Positions 31,454 to 40,444 of a DNA stretch of 64,000 nucleotides are shown here, in pieces. The stretch comes from an uncultured delta proteobacterium (lineage in GTDB: Bacteria; Myxococcota_A; UBA9160; JAFDET01): NCBI GenBank assembly GCA_947259215.1, contig CAMYLJ010000002.1:1-64000 (forward strand). Direction: 5' to 3'. The position numbers and the translations under genes were made by a program. Position 1 is the stretch's first letter. Each line of letters begins with the position of its first letter. The notes below the pieces were generated by a model that saw nothing but the letters and a program-made list of their open reading frames with translations, did not search any database and was not told where the DNA came from.

Positions 31454-33600
31454 GACCGCTGGCGCTCGACGGACAGGACGCCCTTGATCCGCTCGAGCTT
31501 CTTCATGACCTGATTCAGGGCCGCCACGTCGGTCACCGAAAGGTCGAAGGAGTGGACGGCCTTCTGGTCCCGGGTGGTGGTGACGCGCGCGCCTTCGATG
31601 TTGATGCCGGCGTCGGAGATCGTGTTGGTGACCGCGGCCAGCAGCCCCGGCTTGTCCACGGAATGGACGCGCACGGTGATGCGCCGGGGAACGCTGGCAT
31701 CGACCTCCCACTCCACGTCGATGCGGCGCTCCGGATCGACCTCGAAGATCTTGCGGCAGTCCTTCACGTGCACGGTCACGCCCCGGCCCCGGGTGATGAA
31801 TCCCACCACGTCGTCGCCCGGCAGCGGGTTGCAGCAGCGGGCGAAGCGCACCAGCACGTCGCCCATGCCCGACACCCGCAGGCCACTCGTCGTGGGCTTC
31901 GGGCGCTCGCGGCGGAAGAAGCTGCGCCGGCGCGGTTTGGGCTCGGGCTCGGGAGCGGCGTCGGGATCGAGCTTGCGCACGATCTGGACCGCGGGGATGC
32001 GCCCGTAGCCGACGCGCGAGAAGAGCTCGTCCAGGGAGCCCTTGGCGTCGCTGCGCGCCACCGCCTCCAGCGCCCCGCTCTCCTGGAGGCGCGTCAGGTT
32101 CAGCCCGGCGCGCCGCAGCTCCCGTTCCAGGATCTGCCGGCCCAGCTCGCGGCTGCGCGCCTGCTCGGCGGCCCGCACGGCGTGGCGGATCTTCTGGCGG
32201 GCCTTGCCGGACACCACGAACTCGAGCCAGTCCTTGCGCGGATGCTGGCTCTTGCTCGTCGTCACCTCGACGGTGTCGCCGTTCTCCAGCCGGTGGCGCA
32301 GCGTCACCATGCGCCCGTTCACGCGCGCGCCGGAGCAGTGGTCCCCGACTTCCGTGTGGATCGCGTAGGCGAAGTCCAGGGGCGTTGCGCCCTTGGGCAG
32401 GGTGATGACGTCTCCGCGCGGCGTGAACACGAAGACGTCGTCCGGGAACAGGTCGACCTTGACGGTATCCAGGAACTCGTGCGGATCCTGGAGGTCGCGC
32501 TGCCATTCCAGCAGCTGACGCAGCCAGGCGAAGCGCTCCTCGTCCTCGGCGTCCTGCTCGAGCCGGCCCTCCTTGTACTTCCAGTGGGCCGAGATGCCGA
32601 ACTCGGCCTTGCGGTGCATCTCGGCGGTCCGGATCTGGATCTCCATCCGCTCGCCGTAGGGTCCGATCACCGTCGTGTGCAGGGACTGGTAGCCGTTGGA
32701 CTTGGGCAGGGCGACGTAGTCCTTGAAGCGCCCCGGCACCGGACGCCACAGGTCGTGCACGATGCCCAGGGCGTTGTAGACGCCGGCCTTGGGACAGTCG
32801 ACCACGATCCGGAAGGCGATCACGTCGTAGATCTGGTCCAGGCTGATGCCCTGGGCCTCCATCTTGCGGTGGATGGAGGACAGGTCCTTCAGGCGGCCGG
32901 CGACGTCGGCCTTCATGCCCGCGTCGGAGAGCTGCTTCGAGAGGACCCCGATCACCTCTTCGATGTACTCCTCGCGGGCCTTGCGGTCCTCGCTGAGCTG
33001 CGTCTCCAGCTCCGCCGCCACGCCCGGTCGCAGGGTGCGGAAGGCGAGGTCCTCGAGCTCCTGCTTCATCCAGTGGATGCCCAGGCGGTGGGCCAGGGGC
33101 ACGTAGATCTCTTCGGTCTCCTGGGCGATGCGGCGCGCCGAATCCTCCTCCATGTACTTGAGCGTGCGCATGTTGTGCAGGCGGTCGGCCAGCTTGATGA
33201 GCAGGATCCGGATGTCCTTGCTCATGGCCAGCAGCATCTTGCGGAAGTTCTCGGCCTGGCGTTCGCGGTGCGAGATGAACTCGATCCGGGCGATCTTGGT
33301 GAGCCCCTCCACCAGGAAGACCACCTCCTCCCCGAACAGGCGCCGGAGCTCCTCGGTCGTGCTGAGGGTGTCCTCCAGGGTGTCGTGGAGCAGGCCGGCC
33401 ACCACGCTCACCGCGTCGAGCCGCAGGTCCGTCAGGATCCCGGCCACCTCCACCGGGTGCACCAGATAGGGCTCTCCGGAGAGCCGCTCCTGCCCCTCGT
33501 GCACCTTGGCCGAGTAGACGTAGGCCCTCTGGAGCAGCGCCATGTCGGCGTGCGGGTCGTACTCCAGCACCCGGTCCGCGATGTCGTTGAACCGCAGCAT
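31450..33600 (-). CDS. relA: Bifunctional (p)ppGpp synthetase/hydrolase (Rel/SpoT)
   Basis: Makes and degrades (p)ppGpp. The product is 716 residues with all domains: HD hydrolase (LHDTLED near residue 71, IKLADRLHNMRTL), synthetase (YDVIAFRIVV, RFKDYVALPKSNGYQSLHT), TGS (DDVFVFTPRGDVITLPKGAT), a Cys-containing zinc-finger region (FARCCNPLPGDDVVGFIT), and a C-terminal ACT domain. The intact HD motif argues for hydrolase activity. The ATG at 33600 directly follows AAGGA, which is unusually close for a ribosome site. It lies just after gmk, a common arrangement with yicC and remA. Confidence 0.96.
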   Translation of the reverse strand: MLRFNDIADRVLEYDPHADMALLQRAYVYSAKVHEGQERLSGEPYLVHPVEVAGILTDLRLDAVSVVAGLLHDTLEDTLSTTEELRRLFGEEVVFLVEGLTKIARIEFISHRERQAENFRKMLLAMSKDIRILLIKLADRLHNMRTLKYMEEDSARRIAQETEEIYVPLAHRLGIHWMKQELEDLAFRTLRPGVAAELETQLSEDRKAREEYIEEVIGVLSKQLSDAGMKADVAGRLKDLSSIHRKMEAQGISLDQIYDVIAFRIVVDCPKAGVYNALGIVHDLWRPVPGRFKDYVALPKSNGYQSLHTTVIGPYGERMEIQIRTAEMHRKAEFGISAHWKYKEGRLEQDAEDEERFAWLRQLLEWQRDLQDPHEFLDTVKVDLFPDDVFVFTPRGDVITLPKGATPLDFAYAIHTEVGDHCSGARVNGRMVTLRHRLENGDTVEVTTSKSQHPRKDWLEFVVSGKARQKIRHAVRAAEQARSRELGRQILERELRRAGLNLTRLQESGALEAVARSDAKGSLDELFSRVGYGRIPAVQIVRKLDPDAAPEPEPKPRRRSFFRRERPKPTTSGLRVSGMGDVLVRFARCCNPLPGDDVVGFITRGRGVTVHVKDCRKIFEVDPERRIDVEWEVDASVPRRITVRVHSVDKPGLLAAVTNTISDAGINIEGARVTTTRDQKAVHSFDLSVTDVAALNQVMKKLERIKGVLSVERQRS

Positions 33601-33620
33601 TCCTTGGGATTCTCGTTTAC

Positions 33621-34268
33621 CTACCGGAGCTTGTCGAATCGCGGGCCCAGGCGCTGAAGCACGACCTCGCGGCCGTGGCGGGCCCGGGCGTCCGCGGCCC
33701 GACCCTCCCGCTCGGCGGCCAGGACCTCGCGGACCTGGGTCACCGCCAGCTCCAGATCGTCGTTCACGATCGCGTAGTCGAACAGGCGGATGGCCTCCAG
33801 CTCCCGGCGCGCCAGGGCCAGGCGGCGATCCACCACCTCCGGGGCGTCGGTGCCCCGCCCGCGCAGGCGGCGCTCGAGCTCCTCGCGCGAGGGCGGCAGC
33901 AGGAAGACGAGGCGCGCATCGGCCCGGCCCTCGCGGATCTGCGCGGCTCCCTGCACCTCGATCTCGAGCAGCACGTCGAGCCCTCGGGCCAGGGTCGCGT
34001 CCAGCTCGCCCGAGCCCGTGCCGTACAGGTGGCCGCCATACTCGGCGTACTCGAGGAAGGCGCCCGCCTCGGCGAGCCGCCGGAACTCCTTGTCGCTCAC
34101 GAAATGATAGTCGCTGCCGTCGCGCTCCCCGGCCCGGGGAGCCCGGGTGGTGTGGGAGACCGAGTGGATGATCAGCGGGTCCGCATCCACCACCCGGCGG
34201 CACACGCTGGTCTTGCCGGTGCCCGAGGGCGCCGAGATCACGAAGGGGATGCCGCGGCGCTGCCCCAC
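33621..34268 (-). CDS. gmk: Guanylate kinase
   Basis: Phosphorylates GMP to GDP. The product is 215 residues. The P-loop SAPSGTGKTS lies at about residues 12-21. GMP-binding segments follow: SHTTRAPRAGERDGSDYHFVS and FLEYAEYGGHLYGT. EIEVQGAAQIR is also typical. It lies 3 bases after remA and 20 bases before rel. No omega subunit gene (rpoZ) is seen between gmk and rel, which is the usual place in many proteobacteria. Confidence 0.97.
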   Translation of the reverse strand: MGQRRGIPFVISAPSGTGKTSVCRRVVDADPLIIHSVSHTTRAPRAGERDGSDYHFVSDKEFRRLAEAGAFLEYAEYGGHLYGTGSGELDATLARGLDVLLEIEVQGAAQIREGRADARLVFLLPPSREELERRLRGRGTDAPEVVDRRLALARRELEAIRLFDYAIVNDDLELAVTQVREVLAAEREGRAADARARHGREVVLQRLGPRFDKLR

Positions 34269-34271
34269 GGG

Positions 34272-34532
34272 CTACTCCTGGGCGCCCTCGGGCTCGAGGC
34301 GTCCCGCCACGGTGTCGGGGTTCACGGCCGAAAGGATCACGTGGTCGCTGTCGGTGATGAGGATGGAGCGCGTTCGGCGTCCCTGGGTGGCGTCGATCAG
34401 CTTGCCGCGCTGGGCCGCCTCCTCGCGCAGCCGGCGCATGGGCGCCGACTGCGGCGAGACGATGGCGATGACCCGGATCGCGAGCACCACGTTGCCGTAT
34501 CCGATGTTCAGCAGTCGCGACGGTTCACTCAA
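34272..34532 (-). CDS. remA: RemA-like DUF370 protein
   Basis: An 86-residue protein with the diagnostic RemA/YlzA motifs: [49 protein letters not shown] and [12 protein letters not shown]. In Bacillus subtilis RemA is a DNA-binding activator of matrix genes and sits next to yicC and gmk, the same order as here. Its function in this organism is unknown. Its ATG overlaps the yicC end by 8 bases. Confidence 0.93.
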   Translation of the reverse strand: MSEPSRLLNIGYGNVVLAIRVIAIVSPQSAPMRRLREEAAQRGKLIDATQGRRTRSILITDSDHVILSAVNPDTVAGRLEPEGAQE

Positions 34533-35415
34533 CGTTCTGGACCTGCTCGCGGATCCGCTCGAGCTCGGTCTTGAGCTCCACCACCAGGTGCGCCACCGGC
34601 GCGTCCGCGCCCTTGGACCCCACGGTGTTGACCTCGCGAACGAGTTCCTGCAGCAGGAAGTCCAGGCGTCGCCCCACCGGAGCCCCCGCGTCGGCCCCGG
34701 TCAGGGCCGTCCGGAACTGCTCGATGTGGCTCTTCAGGCGCACCACCTCCTCGGTGACGTCCAGGCGATCGGCCGCGAGGACGACCTCCTGGTACAGGCG
34801 CGCCTCGTCCAGCAACCCCGTCTCCCGGGCCAGCTTCTCGCTGCGCTTGCGCAGGCGCTCGCGCACCTGCTCCTGGACCAGGCCCGAGCGTTCGGACACC
34901 TGATCGCCGAGCTCTTCGACGCGCGCGAGGCGCCCGAGGACCTCGCGCTCGAGCGCTTCGCCTTCGGACCGGCGCATGGCGTCGGCGGCGTCGAGGGCGG
35001 CGTCCAGGGAGGCGAGGAGCTCCCGCCCCAGGTCGGCGTCGGAGAGCTCTGTCTCGCCCAGGCGGGCCACGCCAGGCAGGGCGAGCAGCTCGTCCACGTC
35101 GAGGTGCCCTCCCACCGCGTAGCGCTGCCGCAGCGCGTCCGCGGCCTCGAGGTAGCGACCCGCCACTTCGAGATCGAGATCGAGCCGCGGCGCGGGCGCT
35201 GCCGTCGCCGGCTGCTGCACCACCACGTCGACCTTCCCGCGATCGAAGCGGCTCTGCACGCGCGTCCGCGCCTCGGCCTCGAAGCCGGCCAGCAGCCGCG
35301 GCAGGCGCAGCCGCACGTCGAGGTAGCGGTGGTTCACGCTGCGGATCTCCAGGTCGAAGCCCGCGCCCGCCACCGCGAACGAGGCGCGACCGAATCCGGT
35401 CATGCTGCGGATCAC
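34525..35415 (-). CDS. yicC: YicC family endoribonuclease
   Basis: A 296-residue protein with the YicC hallmarks: [10 protein letters not shown] at the N terminus, [17 protein letters not shown], and near the C terminus [19 protein letters not shown]. YicC is an endoribonuclease in E. coli. The GTG start overlaps the hldA stop as GTGA; the ATG at 35403 is an alternative four codons later. It lies upstream of remA and gmk in the order seen in several phyla. Confidence 0.95.
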   Translation of the reverse strand: MIRSMTGFGRASFAVAGAGFDLEIRSVNHRYLDVRLRLPRLLAGFEAEARTRVQSRFDRGKVDVVVQQPATAAPAPRLDLDLEVAGRYLEAADALRQRYAVGGHLDVDELLALPGVARLGETELSDADLGRELLASLDAALDAADAMRRSEGEALEREVLGRLARVEELGDQVSERSGLVQEQVRERLRKRSEKLARETGLLDEARLYQEVVLAADRLDVTEEVVRLKSHIEQFRTALTGADAGAPVGRRLDFLLQELVREVNTVGSKGADAPVAHLVVELKTELERIREQVQNVE

Positions 35416-36422
35416 GCGATCTCCTGCGCGGCCTCGATGGCCGCCGGCAGCAGCGCCCGCACCTCGTCCAGAGAGGCCGTAGCGGTGCCGACCTTGCCGA
35501 GCACCGCCCCGGCCGCGGCGTTGGCGATGACCGCCGCCTCGAGCAGGCTGCCCCCGGCGCGCAGGGCCAGCGACAGGGCCGCGATCGTGGTGTCCCCCGC
35601 ACCCTGGACGTCGAAGACCTCCCGGGCCGCGGTGTGGACGTCCACGGGCGGCGCGTCCCCCTCGAAGAGGGTCATGCCCTCGGAGCCCCGGGTCACCACC
35701 ACGTCGCACGCGCCCAGCCGCTCGCGCAGGATCCCCACGGCGCGAACCAGGTCCTGATCGCTGCGAATGCGAATCCCCGCAAGCGCCTCCGCCTCGCGCA
35801 GGTTGGGCTTCACCAGGCTGGCGCCCCGGTAGAGCGCCAGCTCGTGCTTGGGATCGACGGCCGTCGGCACTTCCGCCCCGTTCAGCAGGTCCATCGCGCT
35901 CCGGATCACGTAGTCCGACAGCACGCCCTTGGCGTAGTCCTCGAAGACGGCTCCGTCGACGTCCGGAAGCGCGTCCTGGATCCGGTGCAACAGCTCGCGG
36001 GCGGCGGGGAGCGCGATCTCGTTCTCGTCCTCGTGATCGAAGCGCACGAGCTGCTGCGAGCGGGCGACCAGCCGCGTCTTTCGGGTCGTGGGCCGGTCCG
36101 GGACCACCACCAGGCCCTCGGGATCGACATCCAGGTCCTTCAGCAGGCCCGCCACCTGGCGGCCGACGGCGTCGTCGCCGACGACGGCGCACAGGCGACA
36201 GCGCCCGCCCAGTGCGCGCACATTGCGGACCACGTTGCCCGCCCCGCCCAACGCCAGCGACTCGCGGGCCACGTGGACCACGGGCACCGGCGCCTCGGGA
36301 CTGATCCGCTCCACGTCGCCCCACAGATACTCGTCGAGCATCACGTCGCCGATCACCAACAGGGTGCAGTCGGCGAAGCGCCCAAGCAGGCCGTCCAGGT
36401 GCGCGGGGTCGAGCTTCGTCAC
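35412..36422 (-). CDS. hldA: D-glycero-beta-D-manno-heptose-7-phosphate kinase
   Basis: Phosphorylates heptose-7-phosphate at C1 in ADP-heptose synthesis for LPS core. The product is 336 residues: only the kinase half of the E. coli HldE bifunctional enzyme. Marks are GDVMLDEYLWGDVERISPEAP, LGGAGNVVRNV, and the ribokinase-family signature DVQGAGDTTIA near the C terminus. The separate adenylyltransferase (HldC) and the epimerase (HldD) are not in the window. Confidence 0.93.
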   Translation of the reverse strand: MTKLDPAHLDGLLGRFADCTLLVIGDVMLDEYLWGDVERISPEAPVPVVHVARESLALGGAGNVVRNVRALGGRCRLCAVVGDDAVGRQVAGLLKDLDVDPEGLVVVPDRPTTRKTRLVARSQQLVRFDHEDENEIALPAARELLHRIQDALPDVDGAVFEDYAKGVLSDYVIRSAMDLLNGAEVPTAVDPKHELALYRGASLVKPNLREAEALAGIRIRSDQDLVRAVGILRERLGACDVVVTRGSEGMTLFEGDAPPVDVHTAAREVFDVQGAGDTTIAALSLALRAGGSLLEAAVIANAAAGAVLGKVGTATASLDEVRALLPAAIEAAQEIA

Positions 36423-36477
36423 CGCGCCCGCCCTCGCGCCACCGTCTGCAGGTCGCAGTCTCCGGTCACCGGAACCC

Positions 36478-37449
36478 TCACGCCGTCTTCCCCGCGTCGA
36501 CCGCAGCCAGGCCGCCGCTCGCTGGACAGCCGCGCAGATGCCAGAGCAGGACCGCAGTCCGGCTGGCCCAGCGCTCCCGGGCCCCGCGCCCCGCCATCGC
36601 CATGGGCGCCAACGCCAACGCGTAGAACAGGGATTTCACGAAACGCAGCGCCACCACCGCGGACGCCTGGAGCAATCCGCGGTTCTTGCGGAAGAAATGA
36701 TAGAGGGAGCGATGGTACTCGATGCGGGTCCGGGCGGGGATCTTCTTCTTCGAGCTGGCGCCGTGGAGGTGGATCAGCCGCGGCTCGGGCAGGTGGACCA
36801 CGCGCCATCCGGCCTCGCGGATGCGCCAGCACCAGTCCGTCTCCTCGAGGAAGAAGAAGTAGTCCTCGGGCATCGGCCCCACCCGCTCCAGCACCGCGCG
36901 CCGCACGCAGAGGCACGCGCCGAGAACGGCCTCCACATCGATGGGCCCTTTGTACTCGCTGCGCTTCGAAGGAAAGCGGGCCGGCAGGGCCGTCTCGAGC
37001 AGGCCCTTGGGCACGAGCTCGGTGGCGAGGCTCGGGAAGTTGTGGATGGAGTTCTGCTTGCTGCCGTCGGGGTTCAGCAGCTGGGGCCCGACGACGCCCA
37101 CGTCGGGGTGCTGGTCGAGGTAGCGCACGCAGGCCTCGAGGGAGTCGCGCAGGACGACGGTGTCGTTGTTCAGCAGCACGGCATGGCGCCCGGACATCTT
37201 GGCCAGCCCGACGTTGTTGCCGGCCGCGAAGCCGAGGTTCCGGGGCAGCGGAAGCAGCTGCGCCCAGGGGAAGCGCTCCCGCACGGCCGCCGCGGTTCCG
37301 TCCGCGGAGCCGTTGTCCACCACGATCGTCTCCGTCTCGATGCGACCCGCGTCCTGGCGCGAGCGCACCTCGCGCTCGATCGAAGCCAGGCAGTCGAGCA
37401 GCAGGTCCCGCGTGTTCCAGGAGACGATCACGATCGAGAGGTCGGTCAC
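36478..37449 (-). CDS. Family 2 glycosyltransferase, rhamnosyltransferase-like
   Basis: A 323-residue GT2 enzyme: LSIVIVSWNTRDLLLDCL, VVDNGSADGT, NLGFAAGNNVGLA and LLNNDTVV define the nucleotide-sugar site. EETDWCWRIREAGWRVVHLP is the acceptor-site region. A C-terminal hydrophobic segment (about 275-300) suggests membrane attachment. This is the pattern of WbbL-like rhamnosyltransferases acting on LPS or polysaccharide. The GTG start overlaps the waaF stop as GTGA. Confidence 0.9.
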   Translation of the reverse strand: MTDLSIVIVSWNTRDLLLDCLASIEREVRSRQDAGRIETETIVVDNGSADGTAAAVRERFPWAQLLPLPRNLGFAAGNNVGLAKMSGRHAVLLNNDTVVLRDSLEACVRYLDQHPDVGVVGPQLLNPDGSKQNSIHNFPSLATELVPKGLLETALPARFPSKRSEYKGPIDVEAVLGACLCVRRAVLERVGPMPEDYFFFLEETDWCWRIREAGWRVVHLPEPRLIHLHGASSKKKIPARTRIEYHRSLYHFFRKNRGLLQASAVVALRFVKSLFYALALAPMAMAGRGARERWASRTAVLLWHLRGCPASGGLAAVDAGKTA

Positions 37450-38522
37450 GCCTCGCCTCCACCCGGCAGCGGGCGCAGGGCCCCGTCTCCCCGCCAGGCG
37501 CGCCGCGAACGATCGTCGAGCGCCGGCAACGCCGCCTCGATCACGCGCTCCGGGGCCACGCCGGTCATGCAGCGGTGGTCGATGGGGCAGCGCCGCAGGT
37601 AACAGGGCCGGCAGCCCACGTCCGCGCTGAGCACCCGGACCCGCTCCAGGTTGAGGTTGGTCTTGGCCAGGCTCGTCGGCCCCATGACCGAGATGCAGGG
37701 AACGCCGAAGGCCACCGCCACGTGGCGCGCACCCGCGTCGTTGCAGACGAGCACGCGCGCGCGCTGCATCAGCGCCTTGAGGCCGCCCAGGTCGAGGGCG
37801 CCGCACAGGTCGACGGCAGGACGCTGCATGGCCTCAGCCACCTGGCGCACCAGGGCGGCCTCGTCCGGCGAACCCACCAGGGCCACCTCGGCGCCGGCCT
37901 CGGCCAGCGCGTCGCCGACCCGGGCGAACGACGCGGGAGGCCAGATCTTCGACGGGCCGAAGGACGCTCCGGGCGCCACCAGCGCCAGCGCCGCGCCCTC
38001 CCCCACGCCGCGCTCCGCCAGGGCGGCGTCCGTGCGGCGGCGCTCGCCTTCGGTGACGAAGAGCTCGAGGTGGGTCCCCTGCGCGGGCGCCCCGAGCGCC
38101 TCCACCAGTGCGAGCACCTGGCGCTCGCGCGGAATCCAGGCGCGCCGGCCGCCCTGGCGCGGCGGCTCCACGGCCACGTCCAGCAGCCGACCGCGCAGGT
38201 CCGTGCGATAGCCCGCGAGCCGCCGAACGCCCGCGGCCTTCAAGTGAAGCGCGGCGCGGAACGAGTCCGGCAGGCAGACACCGAGGTCGTAGCGCGGGCG
38301 CCGACGCAGGCGCAGACCGTCGCGCATGCGGCCGGCACCGACGCTCGCGATCGCGTCGAACCACGGCGCGCCGGCCAGCAGCGGCTCCAGCCCCGGGCGG
38401 ATCGCCGCCGTGATGCGCGCGCCCGGGAAGCCGGCGCGCAGCGCGCGGAAGCCGGGCGTGGCCATCACCACGTCGCCGGCCCAATTGGGTGCCCGGACGA
38501 TGATTTCCTTAGGATTACCCAC
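37446..38522 (-). CDS. waaF: ADP-heptose:LPS heptosyltransferase II
   Basis: Adds the second heptose to the LPS inner core (GT9 family). The product is 358 residues. The N terminus EIIVRAPNWAGDVVMATPGFRALR is the WaaF signature, and the C-terminal donor site includes PGASFGPSKIWP, LVCNDAGARHVAVAFGVP and VMGPTSLAKT. A cysteine-rich segment (CRPCYLRRCPIDHRCM) near the C terminus is common in this group. It lies 13 bases after the GT9 gene upstream. Confidence 0.92.
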   Translation of the reverse strand: MGNPKEIIVRAPNWAGDVVMATPGFRALRAGFPGARITAAIRPGLEPLLAGAPWFDAIASVGAGRMRDGLRLRRRPRYDLGVCLPDSFRAALHLKAAGVRRLAGYRTDLRGRLLDVAVEPPRQGGRRAWIPRERQVLALVEALGAPAQGTHLELFVTEGERRRTDAALAERGVGEGAALALVAPGASFGPSKIWPPASFARVGDALAEAGAEVALVGSPDEAALVRQVAEAMQRPAVDLCGALDLGGLKALMQRARVLVCNDAGARHVAVAFGVPCISVMGPTSLAKTNLNLERVRVLSADVGCRPCYLRRCPIDHRCMTGVAPERVIEAALPALDDRSRRAWRGDGALRPLPGGGEA

Positions 38523-38534
38523 GGGTTGCGGAAT

Positions 38535-39611
38535 CTATCGGACGCCGCTCCCACCTGCCAGGAGTTCGCGTGCGGCCGAGATCACCTCTTCGGGGGGAAT
38601 GACCCTCATACAGACAGCGGCCGCGCAGCCCCGACGGCAGGGGCTGCACGCCACGGGTACCCGAACGCTACGGGCGGGCGTGCCCGACCAGGGCCGGTTC
38701 TCGATCGGGTGGGTCGGCCCCAACAGCTGGACCACGGGGGTCCCCACCAGTGAGGCCACGTGCATGGGCCCGGTGTCGCTGCCCACGTAGAGCCTCGCCT
38801 GCGCCAGCAACGCCGCCAGGTCAGCGAGTGACCGCGTCTCGGGCGCGGCGCGGGCCGCGCTGCCCGCCGCGTCGAGGATGGCGTCGGCCGCTTCGCGATC
38901 GGCGCGAGCCGGGCCCGCGCTCACGCGTACGGGGGTCCCCGTGTCCTGCGCCAGCGCGCGGGCCACTGCGGCGTAGCCGGCCGCGTGCCAGCGCTTGTGG
39001 GGCGTGTCGTCGCTGGTTCCCGGGTGGATCACGACGGGCGCCGGAGCGTCGCCCAGGGCGGCGGCCATGCGCTCGCGTGCACCCGCCTCGACGCGCAGGG
39101 GCTCGGGGGCGGGATCCGCCTTCAGGCCCAGGAAGCGCACCAACGCGGCGTTGCGCTCGAAGCGCGAGGTGCGGCGCGGCACCAGGCGCGCGCGGTCGCT
39201 GGCCAGCAGCCAGGCGCCTTCGCGGCCGTAGGGCGCCGCGTAGGCGACCCGCCGCGGCGCTCCCGAGAGCCGGGCCAGGATTCCGCTCTTCAGGATCGAG
39301 TGGAAGTCCAGCACCAGGTCGAAGCGCGCGGCGCGCAGCTCGCGGGTGAAGGAGCGCAGGATCGAGCCGGCCCGCGCGAGCCGCCCCTGCACCAGCGCAG
39401 CGCGCAGCGCCGGCCGCGGGAAGACCAGCACCCGGTCGATCCAGGGCTGGCCCTCCAACACGCTGGCCGACGTAGGCTCCACCAGCCAGGTCAGCTGGGC
39501 GTCGGGGTAGCCGGCGCGAAGGGCGGACACGGCCGGCAGGGTGCGCACCACGTCGCCCACGGCGCCGAGGCGCACCACCCCGATCCGGCGGGCCGGCGGC
39601 GGGGAGTCCAA
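38535..39611 (-). CDS. GT9 heptosyltransferase, WaaC-like
   Basis: A second GT9 enzyme, about 358 residues, probably heptosyltransferase I or a paralogue. Marks are IGVVRLGAVGDVVRTLPAVSALR, FHSILKSGILARL, VIHPGTSDDTPHKRW, GSDTGPMHVASLVGTPVV and a Cys segment (CSPCRRGCAAAVCM). The start is uncertain: TTG at 39611 is used here, GTG at 39578 is possible. A gene for an LPS-kinase-like protein diverges 41 bases away. Confidence 0.85.
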   Translation of the reverse strand: MDSPPPARRIGVVRLGAVGDVVRTLPAVSALRAGYPDAQLTWLVEPTSASVLEGQPWIDRVLVFPRPALRAALVQGRLARAGSILRSFTRELRAARFDLVLDFHSILKSGILARLSGAPRRVAYAAPYGREGAWLLASDRARLVPRRTSRFERNAALVRFLGLKADPAPEPLRVEAGARERMAAALGDAPAPVVIHPGTSDDTPHKRWHAAGYAAVARALAQDTGTPVRVSAGPARADREAADAILDAAGSAARAAPETRSLADLAALLAQARLYVGSDTGPMHVASLVGTPVVQLLGPTHPIENRPWSGTPARSVRVPVACSPCRRGCAAAVCMRVIPPEEVISAARELLAGGSGVR

Positions 39612-39652
39612 AGGGTTTTGGCAGGTGGCAATGGCAATTAGGATACCGCGGC

Positions 39653-40441
39653 ATGTTCCGACGCGTCGAGCGCGGCGACGCCACCCTGGTGGTGGCGGAA
39701 GAGTTCGAGGAGGACGCGCGCCAGCTCGGCCTCCCGGATCCGGCCCGCCTGGACGCGCTCCTGGCCGGCGGCGAGCCGATGGGGGGCCGCGGGCGCAGCG
39801 CCCGGGTCGAGCTGCCATCGGGCCGGCGGCTGGTCCTGCGTGCGGTCCGCCACGGCGGCTTGCTCGGCCCGCTGCGACGGGGCGCACTCCTGGGGATCGC
39901 GCGCCCGCTGGCGGAGCTCGAGGTGACGGCGGCCCTGCGCGCGGCGGGGGCGCCGGTCCCGCTGCCGGTGCTCGTCGCAGGCGCTCGGCGCACGGGACCC
40001 CTCTGGAGCGCGGCGCTGGGCACCCTCTTCGAGGAGGGCGCGGTGGACGCGCTCCGCTTCCTGACAGCCGAGCCGCCCCGCGACGAGGTGCTGCGGGCCG
40101 CGGAAGCGCTCGGGCGCGCGGTGCGACGCTTCCACGACGCCGGCGGACGCCACCGCGATCTGCATCTGGAAAACCTCCTGCTCCGGGACGGCGACGCCAT
40201 CGTGATCGACCTGGACCGCGCGCGCCGCATCGAGAGCGTCAGCCCCGGCCGGCGCATGGCGGAGCTGATGCGCCTCTACCGCTCGCTGCAAAAGCGACGC
40301 CTGCTGGAGACGGCCGGCCCTCGCGGCTGCGCCCGCTTCTTCTCCGCCTACGTCGCGGGCGACCGCGACCTGCGGCGGGCCCTGCGCGCCCGACTGCCGT
40401 GGGAGCGCGTGTTGTTGGCGGTGCATTCGCTGCACTATTAG
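39653..40441 (+). CDS. Lipopolysaccharide kinase (Kdo/WaaP) family protein
   Basis: A 262-residue protein with kinase-like catalytic features: GRHRDLHLENLLL (catalytic loop, Asp at about residue 174) and AIVIDLDRAR (metal-binding Asp). The N-terminal lobe has VELPSGRRLVLRAVRHGG. Members of this family phosphorylate heptose or Kdo in the LPS inner core. It is the only plus-strand gene among the core genes, divergent from the WaaC-like gene and ending next to repeat copy C. Confidence 0.85.
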   Translation: MFRRVERGDATLVVAEEFEEDARQLGLPDPARLDALLAGGEPMGGRGRSARVELPSGRRLVLRAVRHGGLLGPLRRGALLGIARPLAELEVTAALRAAGAPVPLPVLVAGARRTGPLWSAALGTLFEEGAVDALRFLTAEPPRDEVLRAAEALGRAVRRFHDAGGRHRDLHLENLLLRDGDAIVIDLDRARRIESVSPGRRMAELMRLYRSLQKRRLLETAGPRGCARFFSAYVAGDRDLRRALRARLPWERVLLAVHSLHY

Positions 40442-40444
40442 CGT

